DNA of 64,000 nucleotides from Lacipirellulaceae bacterium (GTDB lineage: Bacteria > Planctomycetota > Planctomycetia > Pirellulales > Lacipirellulaceae). Both the position numbers and the translations under genes were made by a program. Positions 9,001-18,634 of this stretch are shown in pieces. The stretch is from contig JAVJRG010000012.1 in the NCBI GenBank assembly GCA_040218535.1, positions 1,302,001 to 1,366,000 of the forward strand, in the 5' to 3' direction. Positions within the stretch are counted from its first letter, which is position 1; the number at the start of each line of letters is the position of its first letter. The notes beneath the pieces are model-generated. The model was not told the origin of the DNA. It saw only the letters and a program-made list of their open reading frames with translations, and ran no database searches.

Positions 9001-10537
9001 ACTCCTGGGCTGGACCTTTCGCCCCATCGGCTCCAACTCTTCTGCGAAGGTCCGTCAGATTCTTCGCGACAAGTTCGCTATCTGGGAAAGCCTGCTTTAG
9101 CGATTTCAAAACGTCGAGTGCCAAGTCGTTCTCAGAGATGAGCTGGTGGCATTGCGCTTGCAGAAGCCCGGCTCTTAGCTGCAGGTCCTTGTCGACCGTG
9201 AGTTTCGGCCTTACTTGCTGATAGAACTTGATCGCCTTCTTGTAGTCGCCAGACGCCTGTGCCTGGCGGGCACGATAGTATGTGGCAACCGACTCAAAGA
9301 TGGGGTGCTTGCCGCGGTCGAGCTCTTCTAGCTGTTTCTCGAGCTTCTCAGTCTCTCCATCAACAAGTAACAGCTCGGCAAGAAGTTTTGCGGAGTAGTA
9401 ACCTTGCAGGACAATCCCTTGCTTTTTCTGTATTTCGTAGAGGTACTCCTTCGCTTCTTCGTTTTTCTCCTGGGCCAGCAAGGTCAGGGCAATGCGATGT
9501 TCAAACGGGCTACTATTCTCTGCCGTCGTTTCACCCTCGCGATAAAACTTCAGGGCTTCATCGTATTGTTCGTCGTTAAATGCCCTGAGGCCCTTGGCAA
9601 GAAGTACTTCGGGTTCCTCGGGGCCCAATTCGTAGGCTTTGCTCAAAGATTCTTCAGCCTGATTCTCGAGTTCTTCAATTCCTGAGTCGATTTCCTCCTG
9701 CTTCTCTTCGATTTCTTCTCGGATCGCTTCTTTCTGATTCTCTGAAGGGGCTTTCAGTACGGCCGTTTCGAGAGTGGCGATTTCGCGCTGGCCGCTTTTT
9801 CTCGCCTTCGAGAGTTTTCTGCGAACCGCGTCGTAGTTTGTCAGATGCGACTTGTAGTTGTCGGGATTGGCGACAACCATCTGTTCGATGATTCGCTCTG
9901 TTAATTCTTCAGTATCTTCCAGCGTCGAGAGATGGCTTGAGAGCAAGGCGTAGGTGTCGATCTCTCCGGGAGCCGTCGCCTTGTCGATGTCGAACTCTTC
10001 CGTGGCCCGGTTGTAGCCGATCATTTCATAGCCATGCTTCAGCATCTTGCTGTACGACTTTGCTCGATAAAGGCACAAGGCCTTCAGAGACTGCAACTCA
10101 GCGTCCTCCGGGGTGTCAGCAATCAAGAGTTCGAGCGTCTTCAGAGCGTCGGTCGGTCGCCCAAACTTCAATTGAATCTCGACCCACTTGCGACGAATCT
10201 CCGGATCGTCGGTCTTTGTGACCGTGTCTTTGAGAATATTGAAAGCTTTTTGAGCGTCCTCAATCGTGCTTTGCTCTTCTTGGGTGATGTCGTCGGCGAG
10301 GTGCGCCAAGCGGATGCGAACCTCTTCGTCGTCTTTGCGAAGCTTAAGGTACTGCTCGAGATTCTCACGTGCCTTGACCAGATCGCCCTCAGACTCCAAA
10401 CGGTCGGCTCGAACGAGAAGCTTGGTCGCATTGTTGCTGACCTGATAGGACCAAGCACCGTAGGAAAGTGCTGCAAAAGCCACACTGCCGACCACGAGAA
10501 TGGCCAGCAAAACGTAATTGACGCGATATCGTTGCAT
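6086..10537 (-). CDS. very large membrane-anchored TPR protein
   Basis: 1483 residues beginning at an ATG. Residues 7-27 form one membrane segment (YVLLAILVVGSVAFAALSYG) with little before it, so most of the protein lies outside the cytoplasm. The rest is almost entirely helical tetratricopeptide repeats (for example LLVRADRLESEGDLVKA at the start, AYLYALSGQQVDRALELVGQ near the end). A Glu/Lys-rich coiled-coil insert lies around residues 240-300. Such proteins scaffold complexes; the partner is unknown. The gene stands alone, with 263 bases downstream and 269 upstream free of genes. Confidence 0.85.
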   Translation of the reverse strand: MQRYRVNYVLLAILVVGSVAFAALSYGAWSYQVSNNATKLLVRADRLESEGDLVKARENLEQYLKLRKDDEEVRIRLAHLADDITQEEQSTIEDAQKAFNILKDTVTKTDDPEIRRKWVEIQLKFGRPTDALKTLELLIADTPEDAELQSLKALCLYRAKSYSKMLKHGYEMIGYNRATEEFDIDKATAPGEIDTYALLSSHLSTLEDTEELTERIIEQMVVANPDNYKSHLTNYDAVRRKLSKARKSGQREIATLETAVLKAPSENQKEAIREEIEEKQEEIDSGIEELENQAEESLSKAYELGPEEPEVLLAKGLRAFNDEQYDEALKFYREGETTAENSSPFEHRIALTLLAQEKNEEAKEYLYEIQKKQGIVLQGYYSAKLLAELLLVDGETEKLEKQLEELDRGKHPIFESVATYYRARQAQASGDYKKAIKFYQQVRPKLTVDKDLQLRAGLLQAQCHQLISENDLALDVLKSLKQAFPDSELVAKNLTDLRRRVGADGAKGPAQELQAQIDKQLTLDDSEQDWSTVQRFIDSLVDRKLATEAQKHLYEAQVAAARERWKEAQNRIRDAYAKDDQDVNIHYSVARLLKIMPGKGPSVALKSLDKTVKKFGDTPSSRIMRADLLAALYRETRDDRLSDQILSVTENMGDWNDRQKAMIWESVGREYRSLRKLDEAWRATLKATKLSPSTVSLYESLFEIAAQDRNDARMEESQELLLKYLGDKEDPAYLALSARRIMTGVSTGGLAASELEKARDMIQKALVKRPSWSKLHVLQGQLALQGTEDSRDIGAAIESFREAFKNARPQPQVVAILVRLLARQRQYDEAYRQMQAIPLTQRAALLSTTEAEILRNVGDAEGAYKSAEKLVESAPEDANVQLWFADMASNANNLDAAIEAANRSVELQPGSLRAWNALVTIYLQRKEPDEVERTLRRAQLALDANFIPNLTAQYYLRVGKWTRAENIKLADWESGPQDSRAAREMANFYLIWDVNKPGSPEIIEKAKPFINHIINEAYDGKIAFDSDDAQWALRKAATMMARTGDYRDSVKAEKLLTTAYEAAQEKEQMANLLADILAVRRDPNSWLRAVDIFQDLKKRVGLQKASDVRLARLLFQVGEWEACKEHTEELLTRYSDDVKIRVMYLAMLIEKGEFKEADRYLTGIQELDPKGKLTGELRIQLAAARGDTKQTRRLLEALTPSARKLTNETLPRLLTVAKIATGAKDYEYAEQLMETFLKYQKNNAEIRLQLAKLRAMHLDAEQGLQDMRPFFNDNMTSILQASVAALRARRPEYGDKLDDVVNQRVQRALRDDPEAASRLLAEAETFEIQEQFDKAIAAYEKMLERDDLPMTIRASATNNLAYLYALSGQQVDRALELVGQAIELLGPLSDVLDTRGVIHVAAGNADKAVEDMRMAVRIGETPSKFFHLTQAELLAGNKDEAIAAWNRAEELGLEPSVVTPLEQDGYQQTKQKIEALDSGDADL

Positions 10538-10806
10538 CGAATCGGTTCCAGTCGAATCAGAATCAGAAGGGTTGCTTGTGGTCCTGGATTAACGGCTTGC
10601 CTGCAGCAAACCATCTAAGGCACTTGGCCAGCAGGGACGAACGTCCAGGTCGAAGGCTATCCTAAGCAGGACATTGTCTCTATCTCATCAACGCCAACCG
10701 CAGTTACCCGCACGGAGTACTAGATCTTCAGTCTTAGCGCTTGGGCAAGAATTGCCGTAAACATAATGGTATCAGTGGTCTGCGTCGTGTCAACGAGTTC
10801 GCCCTT

Positions 10807-12531
10807 CTACTCGATTTCGATACGCACCGGACGTGACAGCAGTTCAGGTGTTCCGACGGTTTGGGCTTGCAGCATGATGGGGCCGCGACCCAACTTGCTT
10901 GCCGCGATTTCCAGCTGCCCTGAGCCTTTCGTCAGGCTACCCAGATTCCGGCCGTTGTGCGTGACGACTGTCTGCATGGGGCTGGTTGTCTCCACCTCAA
11001 GGCGGATTGTCGACTCAAGGTTGAACTGCTGTCCGCCAGAAATCCGCAGCTCGATCGCTTCACGCAAGTTCTTGACCATCACCTCCTTGCTCCAGCGACT
11101 CTGCGTCTGCACCCTCGATTTCTCGAGGCCAACAACAACCAAACGATGGTAGCCGTCAGCCAACGGGGTTGTGTCCCAATCGTAGGTCTGCCCGGGGGCA
11201 ATCGTGGCTTGCTTCCTGCCGTCCACGTGAACCTCGTAGCCGAGGATCTCTGGAAGTTTTCCACTCCCTTGGTCTTGGCCTTCGACCCGTTTGGCAACTG
11301 GCTTCAGTGTGACCTTGCCGGAGACAACTGCCGGAAGTTCGCTGCCCAACGAGATGTCCGCCTGCGTTGCCCACGGCTGGCAGAGAGGATCGCCCACGAT
11401 CAGCAGTTGAAAGGGGGACTGCACCGACTGGTAGAACGACTCCGCCAGCGAGCACCCACGGGCGTAGTGGAGGTGAAGGGACGCATTAGGAAACTTGCTC
11501 GGATCAGCCGTGGGTTCGATGACCGTCCCCGAGGCTCCGGCAGCCCCGTTGCGTAGGTAGTGGGATAATAGGGTCTGACCTCGCTTTTCTTTCGGCAAGT
11601 CGAACCGGCCCCCGAGGCTCGTCAAATTGTCAACGATCGCGCCTGGCGTCAGCCCAACTTTGCCGGTCAGGCTTGGTTTGGGAGAGCCCATCGTGATGCC
11701 GATGACATTCTTCTTTCCTTCGGGAACGATCCCCGGGACGACACTCGCAGTCAGATCAAGCTTTCGCAGGGCATTTACTGCCGGTTGAAAAGTCTGTTTC
11801 CGGACCTTCGTGCGAATGTCCCCATTGAGCATGTAGCAAACTCTCGCCTTGGGACGGGTGAAATCTGCCTGCTTGGCCAACCTCAGATAACGCAAGATTT
11901 CATCAACGTCGTTTCCACCGCCGTAGGTCACTCCCAAGGAAACACACATCAGATAGCGGAGCCCCGACTTCGCGTCGAGCTTCCCTCCCGGTTGCCAGTG
12001 AATCTGCCCGCGAAAGCTTTGCGACTGTTGCAAGCTCGTCGCGAAAGAAGGGCAATAAAAGTTGGTGTTCAACCCGAACAGTTCGATCCGTTCAGAAAGA
12101 GTGAATTGGTAAAGATAAGTCGCACCCGTTAGCGAGACGACTTTCCTTAAGGTCTTGGGCAACTTTTGGTCTTTCAACTCCTGACGATAGTCGATCGAAA
12201 TAGGGTAGTGAGTGCTGTAGACGACCATGTCAATCTGCCCGCCCAACTTTCTCTCATTGATTTCGTCAATGATCGGACGCAGAATCTCTTCGCGGAAGTT
12301 TTTCGGACGGGTCGTTTTCCTGGCAGGATTCCAAGAAAGATAGAACACATTACTTGCGGGGATTTCTCGCAAGTCCTGATAATGATTTGCAACGGTCAGC
12401 GAGTCCTCACTCTTGGGATTAACCACCAGGAAGACATTCTCCGGGCCGCCTCCAGCTAAGGCTAAGCGCTGTACCGAAATAGCCGCTGCCAGTACGAGGA
12501 TGAGAGATTGTAGCTGGTGTCTGGCGATCAC
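10807..12531 (-). CDS. TIGR03790 family exported protein
   Basis: 574 residues with a GTG start and a signal peptide ending LALAGGG. The stretch GGPENVFLVVNPKSEDS, then ANHYQDLREIPASNVF, is the hallmark opening of TIGR03790, a family of unknown function found mainly in planctomycetes and other large-genome bacteria. The middle contains a substrate-like motif region with GYSH-type loops (LSHYLRNGAAG, LHYARGCSLAESFYQS). The C-terminal 200 residues look like Ig-type beta domains. It is probably periplasmic or secreted. It is divergent from the ABC ATPase gene at 12672 and shares a 140-base promoter region with it. Confidence 0.8.
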   Translation of the reverse strand: MIARHQLQSLILVLAAAISVQRLALAGGGPENVFLVVNPKSEDSLTVANHYQDLREIPASNVFYLSWNPARKTTRPKNFREEILRPIIDEINERKLGGQIDMVVYSTHYPISIDYRQELKDQKLPKTLRKVVSLTGATYLYQFTLSERIELFGLNTNFYCPSFATSLQQSQSFRGQIHWQPGGKLDAKSGLRYLMCVSLGVTYGGGNDVDEILRYLRLAKQADFTRPKARVCYMLNGDIRTKVRKQTFQPAVNALRKLDLTASVVPGIVPEGKKNVIGITMGSPKPSLTGKVGLTPGAIVDNLTSLGGRFDLPKEKRGQTLLSHYLRNGAAGASGTVIEPTADPSKFPNASLHLHYARGCSLAESFYQSVQSPFQLLIVGDPLCQPWATQADISLGSELPAVVSGKVTLKPVAKRVEGQDQGSGKLPEILGYEVHVDGRKQATIAPGQTYDWDTTPLADGYHRLVVVGLEKSRVQTQSRWSKEVMVKNLREAIELRISGGQQFNLESTIRLEVETTSPMQTVVTHNGRNLGSLTKGSGQLEIAASKLGRGPIMLQAQTVGTPELLSRPVRIEIE

Positions 12532-12671
12532 GTTGGTGTCTTGCCTGCTTGAATGTCTTGTTGAGTCAGAGAAGTGACCAGTAATTTCTAGGTTTCCATT
12601 TCAGAAATAGCAAACCCAGAGGCCGTCATTCTCGTTTGACGGCCTGGGCTACCCACGGGATATTCGGAGAT

Positions 12672-13400
12672 ATGCCCGATTCGACTGCCACCCAGCGCGA
12701 AGTCATCTTCGCCGCCAGAGAAGTCACCAAAACCTATCATATGGGCGAGGTGGACGTGCAGGCCTTACGAGGCGTTGATCTCGAACTCTACGCCGGCGAG
12801 TTTATCGTCCTGCTGGGGCCTTCGGGCAGCGGCAAAAGTACTCTCTTGAATATCTTGGGTGGGCTCGACTCTCCGTCCTCGGGTGAAGTGATGTTTCGTG
12901 GCGAACCGCTTACTCAGTTCACTGACGCCTCACTCACGCGTTATCGCCGCGAGCACGTTGGGTTCGTCTTTCAGTTCTACAATCTCATCCCTAGCCTCAC
13001 GGCAAAAGAAAACGTCGGACTGATCACCGAGATCGCCAAGAATCCGCTGACGCCTGAAGAGTCTCTAGCGTTGGTCGATCTCGCCGACCGAATGGACCAC
13101 TTTCCAGCTCAGATGTCTGGCGGCGAACAGCAACGCGTCGCCATCGCTCGCGCCGTGGCAAAGCGCCCCGATGTATTACTTTGCGATGAGCCCACCGGCG
13201 CGCTCGACGTGCAAACCGGCGTGCTGGTCCTCGACGCCATTCAAAAGATCAACCGCGAGCTGGGTGCCACCACAGCCGTGATCACTCACAACGCCGTAAT
13301 CGCCGACATGGCCGATAGAGTGATTCATTTGTCGGGCGGGCAGATCACGGGGGTGGAGCGGAATACGAATCAACGACCGGCGAGGGAATTGACGTGGTAG
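12672..13400 (+). CDS. ABC transporter ATPase, MacB/LolD type
   Basis: 242 residues starting at the ATG of [10 protein letters not shown]; a TTG 36 bases upstream would add residues without homology. Walker [10 protein letters not shown] (49-57), signature MSGGEQQR and Walker [13 protein letters not shown] are complete, and a D-loop and H-switch (ITHN) follow. The sequence pattern is that of the MacB/LolD/FtsE class that powers FtsX-type permeases in mechanotransmission rather than direct transport. The matching permease is encoded just downstream at 13778, beyond an intergenic repeat. The substrate is unknown. Confidence 0.93.
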   Translation: MPDSTATQREVIFAAREVTKTYHMGEVDVQALRGVDLELYAGEFIVLLGPSGSGKSTLLNILGGLDSPSSGEVMFRGEPLTQFTDASLTRYRREHVGFVFQFYNLIPSLTAKENVGLITEIAKNPLTPEESLALVDLADRMDHFPAQMSGGEQQRVAIARAVAKRPDVLLCDEPTGALDVQTGVLVLDAIQKINRELGATTAVITHNAVIADMADRVIHLSGGQITGVERNTNQRPARELTW

Positions 13401-13439
13401 GAAGTTTGCATAACGAGATACCACGAAGTGGTTACATAA

Positions 13440-13711
13440 CATAGCCCAGGGCTCGACCATCACGAGCCCCAGTGAGTGTGGTCGTACCCTGGGTCAAAGT
13501 TAGCCACAAGAATTCGACCGTCCAAGAAGCGATGCGTACCGAAAAACGACGGGGCAGGTCGAAACGGGTTATGGTGACCTCGGCCCGTTGCGACCTCGGC
13601 AATCCGCCGTCGGTACTCAATGTGTTTCTCTCGGTCGCTGAATCCATGTCGCCTAAACCTAGGGTAGGTCAAGACTCGCTGACTCTCGCCGTTGACCAAC
13701 CCTAGGCTATG
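13440..13711. repeat. planctomycete-type intergenic repeat with inverted AGCCC/TAGGG ends
   Basis: The left end reads ATAGCCCAGGGCTCG and the right end CAACCCTAGGCTATG, an imperfect inverted pair. Inner blocks ACCCTGGGTC (near 13487) and CCTAGGGTAGGTC (near 13658) repeat the theme. Short frames inside it have no credible start or homology. I recall this type of element from other planctomycete intergenic regions, but could not compare copies here. It covers the ATG pair at 13709, which argues for a later start of the permease gene. Confidence 0.6.
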
Positions 13712-13777
13712 ATGGGTAATGCCTGCGGCGTAATGATTCCTATCGAAAAATCGAAATTACTTCTGTTCGCCCCACGA

Positions 13778-16147
13778 ATGCTCCTCTCCCCCCTCAACCG
13801 CAAGACGCTCCGCGACCTTTGGCAGATGAAGGGCCTCGCCGTCGCGATTGCCATGGTCATGTCCTGCGGCGTGGCGACGTTTCTCCTTTCACGAAGCATG
13901 TTGCACTCGCTGGAGCTGACGCAGCAGACCTACTACGACCGCTACGAATTCGCTGATGTCTTCGCTTCGCTCAAGCGAGCTCCAAACACGCTACGTGAAC
14001 GCATCAACGAAATCCCCGGCGTCGCTCGTGTGCAGACGCGGATCGTCGTTGGCGTGAACCTGTCTATGGAAGGGCTGGACGAACCCGCCTCGGGAAGGCT
14101 CATCAGCGTGCCCGACGACCGCGAGCCGCTGCTCAACCAGCAATTCCTCCGCCGCGGTCGTCGACTCACTCCCCGCGCGGATAACGAAGTCCTCGCCAGC
14201 GAGGCGTTCGTCAAAGCGAACAACCTTCAACTCGGCGATACGATCTCCGCGGTGATCAACGGTCGGATGAAGCAGCTACGCATCGTCGGTGTTGCCCTCT
14301 CCCCCGAGTACATCTACGAAATCAAGCCGGGCGACATCGTGCCCGATAACCGTCACTTCGGCGTCTTCTGGATGAACGAAGAGGCCCTCAGCACCGCTTA
14401 CGATCTTGATGAAGCGTTCAACGACGTGTCGGTCTCCCTCCGTCGCGATGCTTCAACCCCTGAGGTCATCGACCGCCTCGACGACTTGCTGGAAGAGTAC
14501 GGCAGCCTGGGGGCCTACGATCGTACCGATCAAATCTCCCACCAGTTCGTTGATAACGAGATCGAACAGAATCGCAACATGGGCATGTTCGCACCGACGA
14601 TTTTTCTCGGCGTGGCCGCGTTTCTGCTGAACGTCGTCATGTCGCGGACGATCAACAGCCAGCGGGAACAGATTGCAGCACTCAAGGCGTTTGGCTACTC
14701 GAATCTCGAAGTCGGCTGGCACTACATCAAGTCGGTATTGCTCATCGTCACCGGCGGTCTTTCCGTGGGAATTCCGCTAGGGTTATGGTTCGGAAGGGTT
14801 GTCACGGAGATGTACGCCAAGCTGTTTCACTTTCCCGATTTCACCTATCGAGTCACCGGAGGAATCGTCCTCACGGCGGTCGGGGTGAGCGTTGCCGCTG
14901 GCGTCCTCGGAACGCTTCGTGCCGTTTGGAAAGCGGTCAGCCTCCCGCCGGCAGAAGCGATGCGGCCCGAACCACCGACCGGCTACGGCCCAACGATCGT
15001 CGAGCGACTTGGCCTCGGCAAGTTTTTCCCACCCGTGGCGCGTATGGTGTTGCGGCAACTAGAACGTCATCCGGTAAAGACGGCCCTCTCGACGTTTGCT
15101 GTCGCGCTGGCAGCGTCAGTGTTGGTGCTGGGTAACTTTTTCGAAGATGCTGTCGACTACATGATGAACGCCCAATTTCACTGGGTGCAGCGTTACGACA
15201 TGGCGGTGGTCACGAGCGACCCCGTTTCTGATCGAGCCGTTTACGAACTGGGCAGTCTTCCTGGCGTCTTGAAAGTGGAACCGAACCGTTCCGTCTCCGC
15301 TCGCATGCGCTCCGGGCCCCACAGCCGTCGGGTTGGCATCATGGGAATCCGACCGGACGCCGACCTGTTTGGCCTGGTGAACATGGACGGTCGCGAAACC
15401 CCTCTGCCACCTGAGGGGCTGCTCGTCTCCAAGAAGCTAGCCGAAACCTTGCACGTCGATGTGGGCGACTTTGTGCAGGTGGAAGTCCTCCAAGAGAAAC
15501 GCCCCGTACGGCAAGTGATGATCGCCGCCACGCTGAAAGACTTTGCCGGACTGAGCGCGTACATGGACATCGAAAGTCTCCACCGAATCATGCTAGAAGG
15601 CCCAGTTGTGACGGGGGCACATCTGCTCGTCGATCCGGCCCACGAAACAGAGCTTTATCGCGAACTCAAGGAGACACCGCACATCTCGGGCGTGGTGGTG
15701 AAGCGACACGCCATCGAAAGCTTCGCCAGCACGGTGGCCGAAAACCTCGGCACGATGAAGTCGATTAACCTGCTGTTCGCGGTCATCATTGCTGTGGGGG
15801 TAATCTACAACAGTGCTCGGATTTCGCTCGCCGAACGAACCCGCGAACTGGCAACACTTCGCGTGATCGGCTTCACACGCCGCGAGATTTCGAGCATTCT
15901 GTTGGGAGAGTTGGCGGTTGTGACACTGCTGGCAATACCGCTAGGCTTGGTCATGGGCCGCGGCTTCGCTTGGTGGATGTGCACCGCCTTCGACCAGGAG
16001 CTCTTCCGCTTTCCCTTGGTAATTAGCCGTTACACTTACGCATGGTCTGCGTTAGTAGTATTGGTGGCGTCGATCGCCTCGGGGCTTGTCGTAAGACGAC
16101 GCTTGGACGAACTCGATCTCGTTGCGGTGCTAAAGGCGAGGGAGTGA
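13778..16147 (+). CDS. FtsX/MacB-type ABC permease
   Basis: 789 residues from [19 protein letters not shown], the usual beginning for this permease type. An in-frame ATG at 13709 lies in the preceding repeat and is doubtful. Architecture: one membrane helix near residue 25, a large extracytoplasmic domain (about 50-270), three helices forming an FtsX unit (about 270-400), a second extracytoplasmic domain (about 470-660), and a final three-helix FtsX unit. This double arrangement is typical of permeases paired with LolD-like ATPases, here the gene at 12672. A role in moving lipids, lipoproteins or peptides at the envelope is inferred. Confidence 0.88.
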   Translation: MLLSPLNRKTLRDLWQMKGLAVAIAMVMSCGVATFLLSRSMLHSLELTQQTYYDRYEFADVFASLKRAPNTLRERINEIPGVARVQTRIVVGVNLSMEGLDEPASGRLISVPDDREPLLNQQFLRRGRRLTPRADNEVLASEAFVKANNLQLGDTISAVINGRMKQLRIVGVALSPEYIYEIKPGDIVPDNRHFGVFWMNEEALSTAYDLDEAFNDVSVSLRRDASTPEVIDRLDDLLEEYGSLGAYDRTDQISHQFVDNEIEQNRNMGMFAPTIFLGVAAFLLNVVMSRTINSQREQIAALKAFGYSNLEVGWHYIKSVLLIVTGGLSVGIPLGLWFGRVVTEMYAKLFHFPDFTYRVTGGIVLTAVGVSVAAGVLGTLRAVWKAVSLPPAEAMRPEPPTGYGPTIVERLGLGKFFPPVARMVLRQLERHPVKTALSTFAVALAASVLVLGNFFEDAVDYMMNAQFHWVQRYDMAVVTSDPVSDRAVYELGSLPGVLKVEPNRSVSARMRSGPHSRRVGIMGIRPDADLFGLVNMDGRETPLPPEGLLVSKKLAETLHVDVGDFVQVEVLQEKRPVRQVMIAATLKDFAGLSAYMDIESLHRIMLEGPVVTGAHLLVDPAHETELYRELKETPHISGVVVKRHAIESFASTVAENLGTMKSINLLFAVIIAVGVIYNSARISLAERTRELATLRVIGFTRREISSILLGELAVVTLLAIPLGLVMGRGFAWWMCTAFDQELFRFPLVISRYTYAWSALVVLVASIASGLVVRRRLDELDLVAVLKARE

Positions 16148-16151
16148 AGTA

Positions 16152-16291
16152 GTTTTCAGTTGTCAGTGTTCAGTTTTCAGTCTTCGATGTAGCGCTGATT
16201 CTGGAGGCAACGCAAGTGACCTCATTCCGCTTGCCTTGCAGACAATCAAACTTGATGTGAACTGAACACTGAAAACTGAATACTGAAAAAC
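16152..16291. repeat. inverted repeat of CAGTTTTCAGT / ACTGAAAACTG units
   Basis: Left arm 16152-16181 (GTTTTCAGTTGTCAGTGTTC...) and right arm 16261-16291 (ACTGAACACTGAAAACTG...) are reverse complements with few mismatches, separated by about 80 bases. The pair fills the gap between the two permease genes and could form a long RNA hairpin. Confidence 0.8.
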
Positions 16292-16294
16292 TCT

Positions 16295-17134
16295 ATGCTT
16301 CACCCCGGCCTTATCCTTCGCTCCCTCGCCGCCAGCCGCGCCTTGCTTCTCGGCTGCGGCGTGATGCTGTTCGCGTTTATCTGGTTACGAGTTTGGGTCG
16401 CTTCACAGATCGACGGCAACTCGGTTCTCGATATGTTTGAGAGCTTACCGTCGTTCTTCGGGAAACTTTTGCCAGTGCCCATTGATGCGCTGGCCGCTCC
16501 TTTGGGTCGTGTTGCTTTCGGGTACGAAGAACTCCCCGTGGTTTTGATGGCCGCGTTGTGGGCCGTCTCGCGTGGCTCGGATTGCTTCGCCGGGCGAATT
16601 GGTGACGGCACGATGGAGATGCTGCTCGCCCAACCCTTGAGGCGACTGACCATTGCCAACTCGCACACGGCGGTGTCGATCCTCGGGGTGATCCTCCTAG
16701 GAGGCATCGCTTGGCTCAGCACGACCTTCGGAATCGCAACCTCCAAGTTCGAAATTCCTCCTTCCGCGCTCTCCTACTGGCCGTCGACGATCAACTTCGT
16801 CGGCATCGGAGTGTTTCTCTTAGGAATGTCGACGCTCGTCTCCGCATTGGCAAGCTCCCGTGCTCAAGCGGTAGCCATCATGGTCGGCTTTTACTTTTCA
16901 CAAATCGCCTTCAAGATCGTCGGCCTGCTCTCCGCCGATTACGCGCTGTTGAAGAAGTTCTCATTCCTCACCGCTTACGAGCCCACACTGCTGACCGTCG
17001 GAATCCCCGAGAATTCCGAGAAGTATCTACCAATGTTCTGGCAATACAACGCGATCCTCTACGGACTCGGCGCAATGGCACTAATCGCAGCCACGACGAT
17101 CTTCTGCAAGCGGGATGTGCCGGCACCGCTGTGA
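16295..17134 (+). CDS. ABC-2 type permease
   Basis: 279 residues with about six membrane helices. The cytoplasmic loop FAGRIGDGTMEMLLAQPLRR matches the conserved G-x-GT-x-E-x-L-L-x-x-P segment of ABC-2 permeases of the NosY type. ABC-2 permeases normally work with a DrrA/NosF-type ATPase, but no such gene is adjacent; the only ATPase nearby is MacB-like (12672). Its own ATPase may be encoded elsewhere. An inverted repeat separates it from the FtsX permease by 147 bases. Confidence 0.85.
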   Translation: MLHPGLILRSLAASRALLLGCGVMLFAFIWLRVWVASQIDGNSVLDMFESLPSFFGKLLPVPIDALAAPLGRVAFGYEELPVVLMAALWAVSRGSDCFAGRIGDGTMEMLLAQPLRRLTIANSHTAVSILGVILLGGIAWLSTTFGIATSKFEIPPSALSYWPSTINFVGIGVFLLGMSTLVSALASSRAQAVAIMVGFYFSQIAFKIVGLLSADYALLKKFSFLTAYEPTLLTVGIPENSEKYLPMFWQYNAILYGLGAMALIAATTIFCKRDVPAPL

Positions 17135-17168
17135 TGCATCAATGCCCAGCCGCGGAGCGGCGAAAGTT

Positions 17169-17377
17169 CATAGCCCCGGGATTTATCCCGGGGTGACCAG
17201 TACATCGCTCGCTTTCGACCGAGCGAGAGGCGTTCTATTTGAACGGCGGATCACCGAGGTCGAAACATGCCGCGGCTAGTTTCGGTCTCGGCAACACTCC
17301 GCTGGCTCGCAGTCCGCAAAGCTCGACCGAAGATCGTCAATTGGCATTCCCTACGCGATAAACTCCGGGGCTATTAA
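17169..17377. repeat. intergenic repeat bounded by ATAGCCCCGGG and CCGGGGCTATTA
   Basis: The left end is a tight hairpin (TAGCCCCGGGATTTATCCCG, then GGGTG) and the right end reads GATAAACTCCGGGGCTATTA, complementary to it. The overall plan, AGCCC...GGGCTA ends around some 200 bases, resembles the element at 13440-13711. It separates two convergent genes. Confidence 0.65.
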
Positions 17378-17400
17378 CGAATTGCTTGTGGACTTAGAGG

Positions 17401-18486
17401 TTAAGGCAACTCATTCACAAACCGCTGCACTTGCGCATCAAGCAAATCGAAGTCCTTCCCAAACGCCGCGGCAAAGTCGGCGACGCGTTCCTTCGACGGG
17501 TACTGGGTAAACGGTTTCCGCGCCGCCACACGAGCTAGATACCGGGAATACTCTTTGGGCTGCGTCTCGCAGAGATAGAACGAGAGCGTCCACGCCGCGG
17601 CGTACGACTTGCCAGGGTTCCGCGCGAACGCACTATCGCTGGCCACCGTTTGCAGGATCCATTCAGGGTGACCACCGGGAACACTGCGGCGGAAGTCGTC
17701 GAGCCGACCACGATTGATCCGTGTTTCTATTCCTTGCAGCGAGTTCGCTCCCCACACGCCGGGCGCTTCGAACATCATCGCCAGCCCTTCGACCAACCAA
17801 CGGGGTTGCTCTGCAAATCGCCGATGAACGCCCGTGTTGTAGGCTGTCTGATGGGTCGCTTCGTGGATGATGGTCTCGGCGTTGGCGAGCCACTCCGCGT
17901 CGCCGCTTCCTCCGGTGATGTCGAACAAGAAGATACGATTACTCTGAGGCGAGTAGTGCCCGAGCGTCCCCGGCTGCAACGGCGTGCCATCCGCGGCGGC
18001 GTAATGGTAATAGTCTGTCTGATTGCGAAACACCACGGCAGCGAGTGGTGTTTTCGGCTTCTGCATACGAAAACCACGGACGCTCATGTAATGGTTAAAC
18101 GATCGATAGAGCGACTCTAACCGATTCGCCCAAGCCGCCCACTGCCCGCGCGGATGCACGACGACAAAGTGTTGGGTGGTCGCGACGTCATAAGTCCGAT
18201 CAAACTCGCCCCGTAGGCGTTCGACCATCTGGGCACTGGTATAGCCAACGAAACCCTTGCCAATCTTCTTCGCTTGCTTCGCCGCCTTGGGGTGAAACTC
18301 ATGCAACTGCCCATCCCGCCCCAAGAGCATCATCTGCGAGTCGCTCCAAGCCAACGGCTGCCCTTCAATCCGCTTGCCCTCGACCGTCGCGCGCAGCATG
18401 AAGTTTGCAGGTCCTTTAGCACTTGCGGAGTGCACGCTTAGCCAGGAGGCGAGTATCACAGAGAGGATAATGCGGAGAGGGTCCAT
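17401..18486 (-). CDS. DUF1570 protein, exported, with HExxH zinc-peptidase motif
   Basis: 361 residues from the ATG at 18486, giving a signal peptide (MDPLRIILSVILASWLSVHSASA). An upstream in-frame start at 18558 would add 24 residues with no signal character. The motif IIHEATHQTAYN (HExxH) followed about 20 residues later by WLVEGLAMMFE is the gluzincin arrangement: two His ligands, catalytic Glu and a downstream Glu ligand. DUF1570 proteins carry this pattern but are biochemically uncharacterised. An extracytoplasmic metallopeptidase is a reasonable inference. Confidence 0.83.
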   Translation of the reverse strand: MDPLRIILSVILASWLSVHSASAKGPANFMLRATVEGKRIEGQPLAWSDSQMMLLGRDGQLHEFHPKAAKQAKKIGKGFVGYTSAQMVERLRGEFDRTYDVATTQHFVVVHPRGQWAAWANRLESLYRSFNHYMSVRGFRMQKPKTPLAAVVFRNQTDYYHYAAADGTPLQPGTLGHYSPQSNRIFLFDITGGSGDAEWLANAETIIHEATHQTAYNTGVHRRFAEQPRWLVEGLAMMFEAPGVWGANSLQGIETRINRGRLDDFRRSVPGGHPEWILQTVASDSAFARNPGKSYAAAWTLSFYLCETQPKEYSRYLARVAARKPFTQYPSKERVADFAAAFGKDFDLLDAQVQRFVNELP

Positions 18487-18634
18487 GGTTCTTGTAGGGT
18501 TGAGCCCTTGTGATTTCTGGCCAAATCTGATCGGCGAGCAAGTGTAGCTCACCGGCATGCAATTGCTTCGTTGTAAGGCGTAAAGTCGTTACAATGGACC
18601 ACGCGGACAGACCTCATTGCCGATGGTGCCAGTT

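Noticed and set aside
13472-13705. Short open frames on both strands in the transporter gap
   Set aside because: They lie inside a repeat, have no ribosome site and no recognisable domain.
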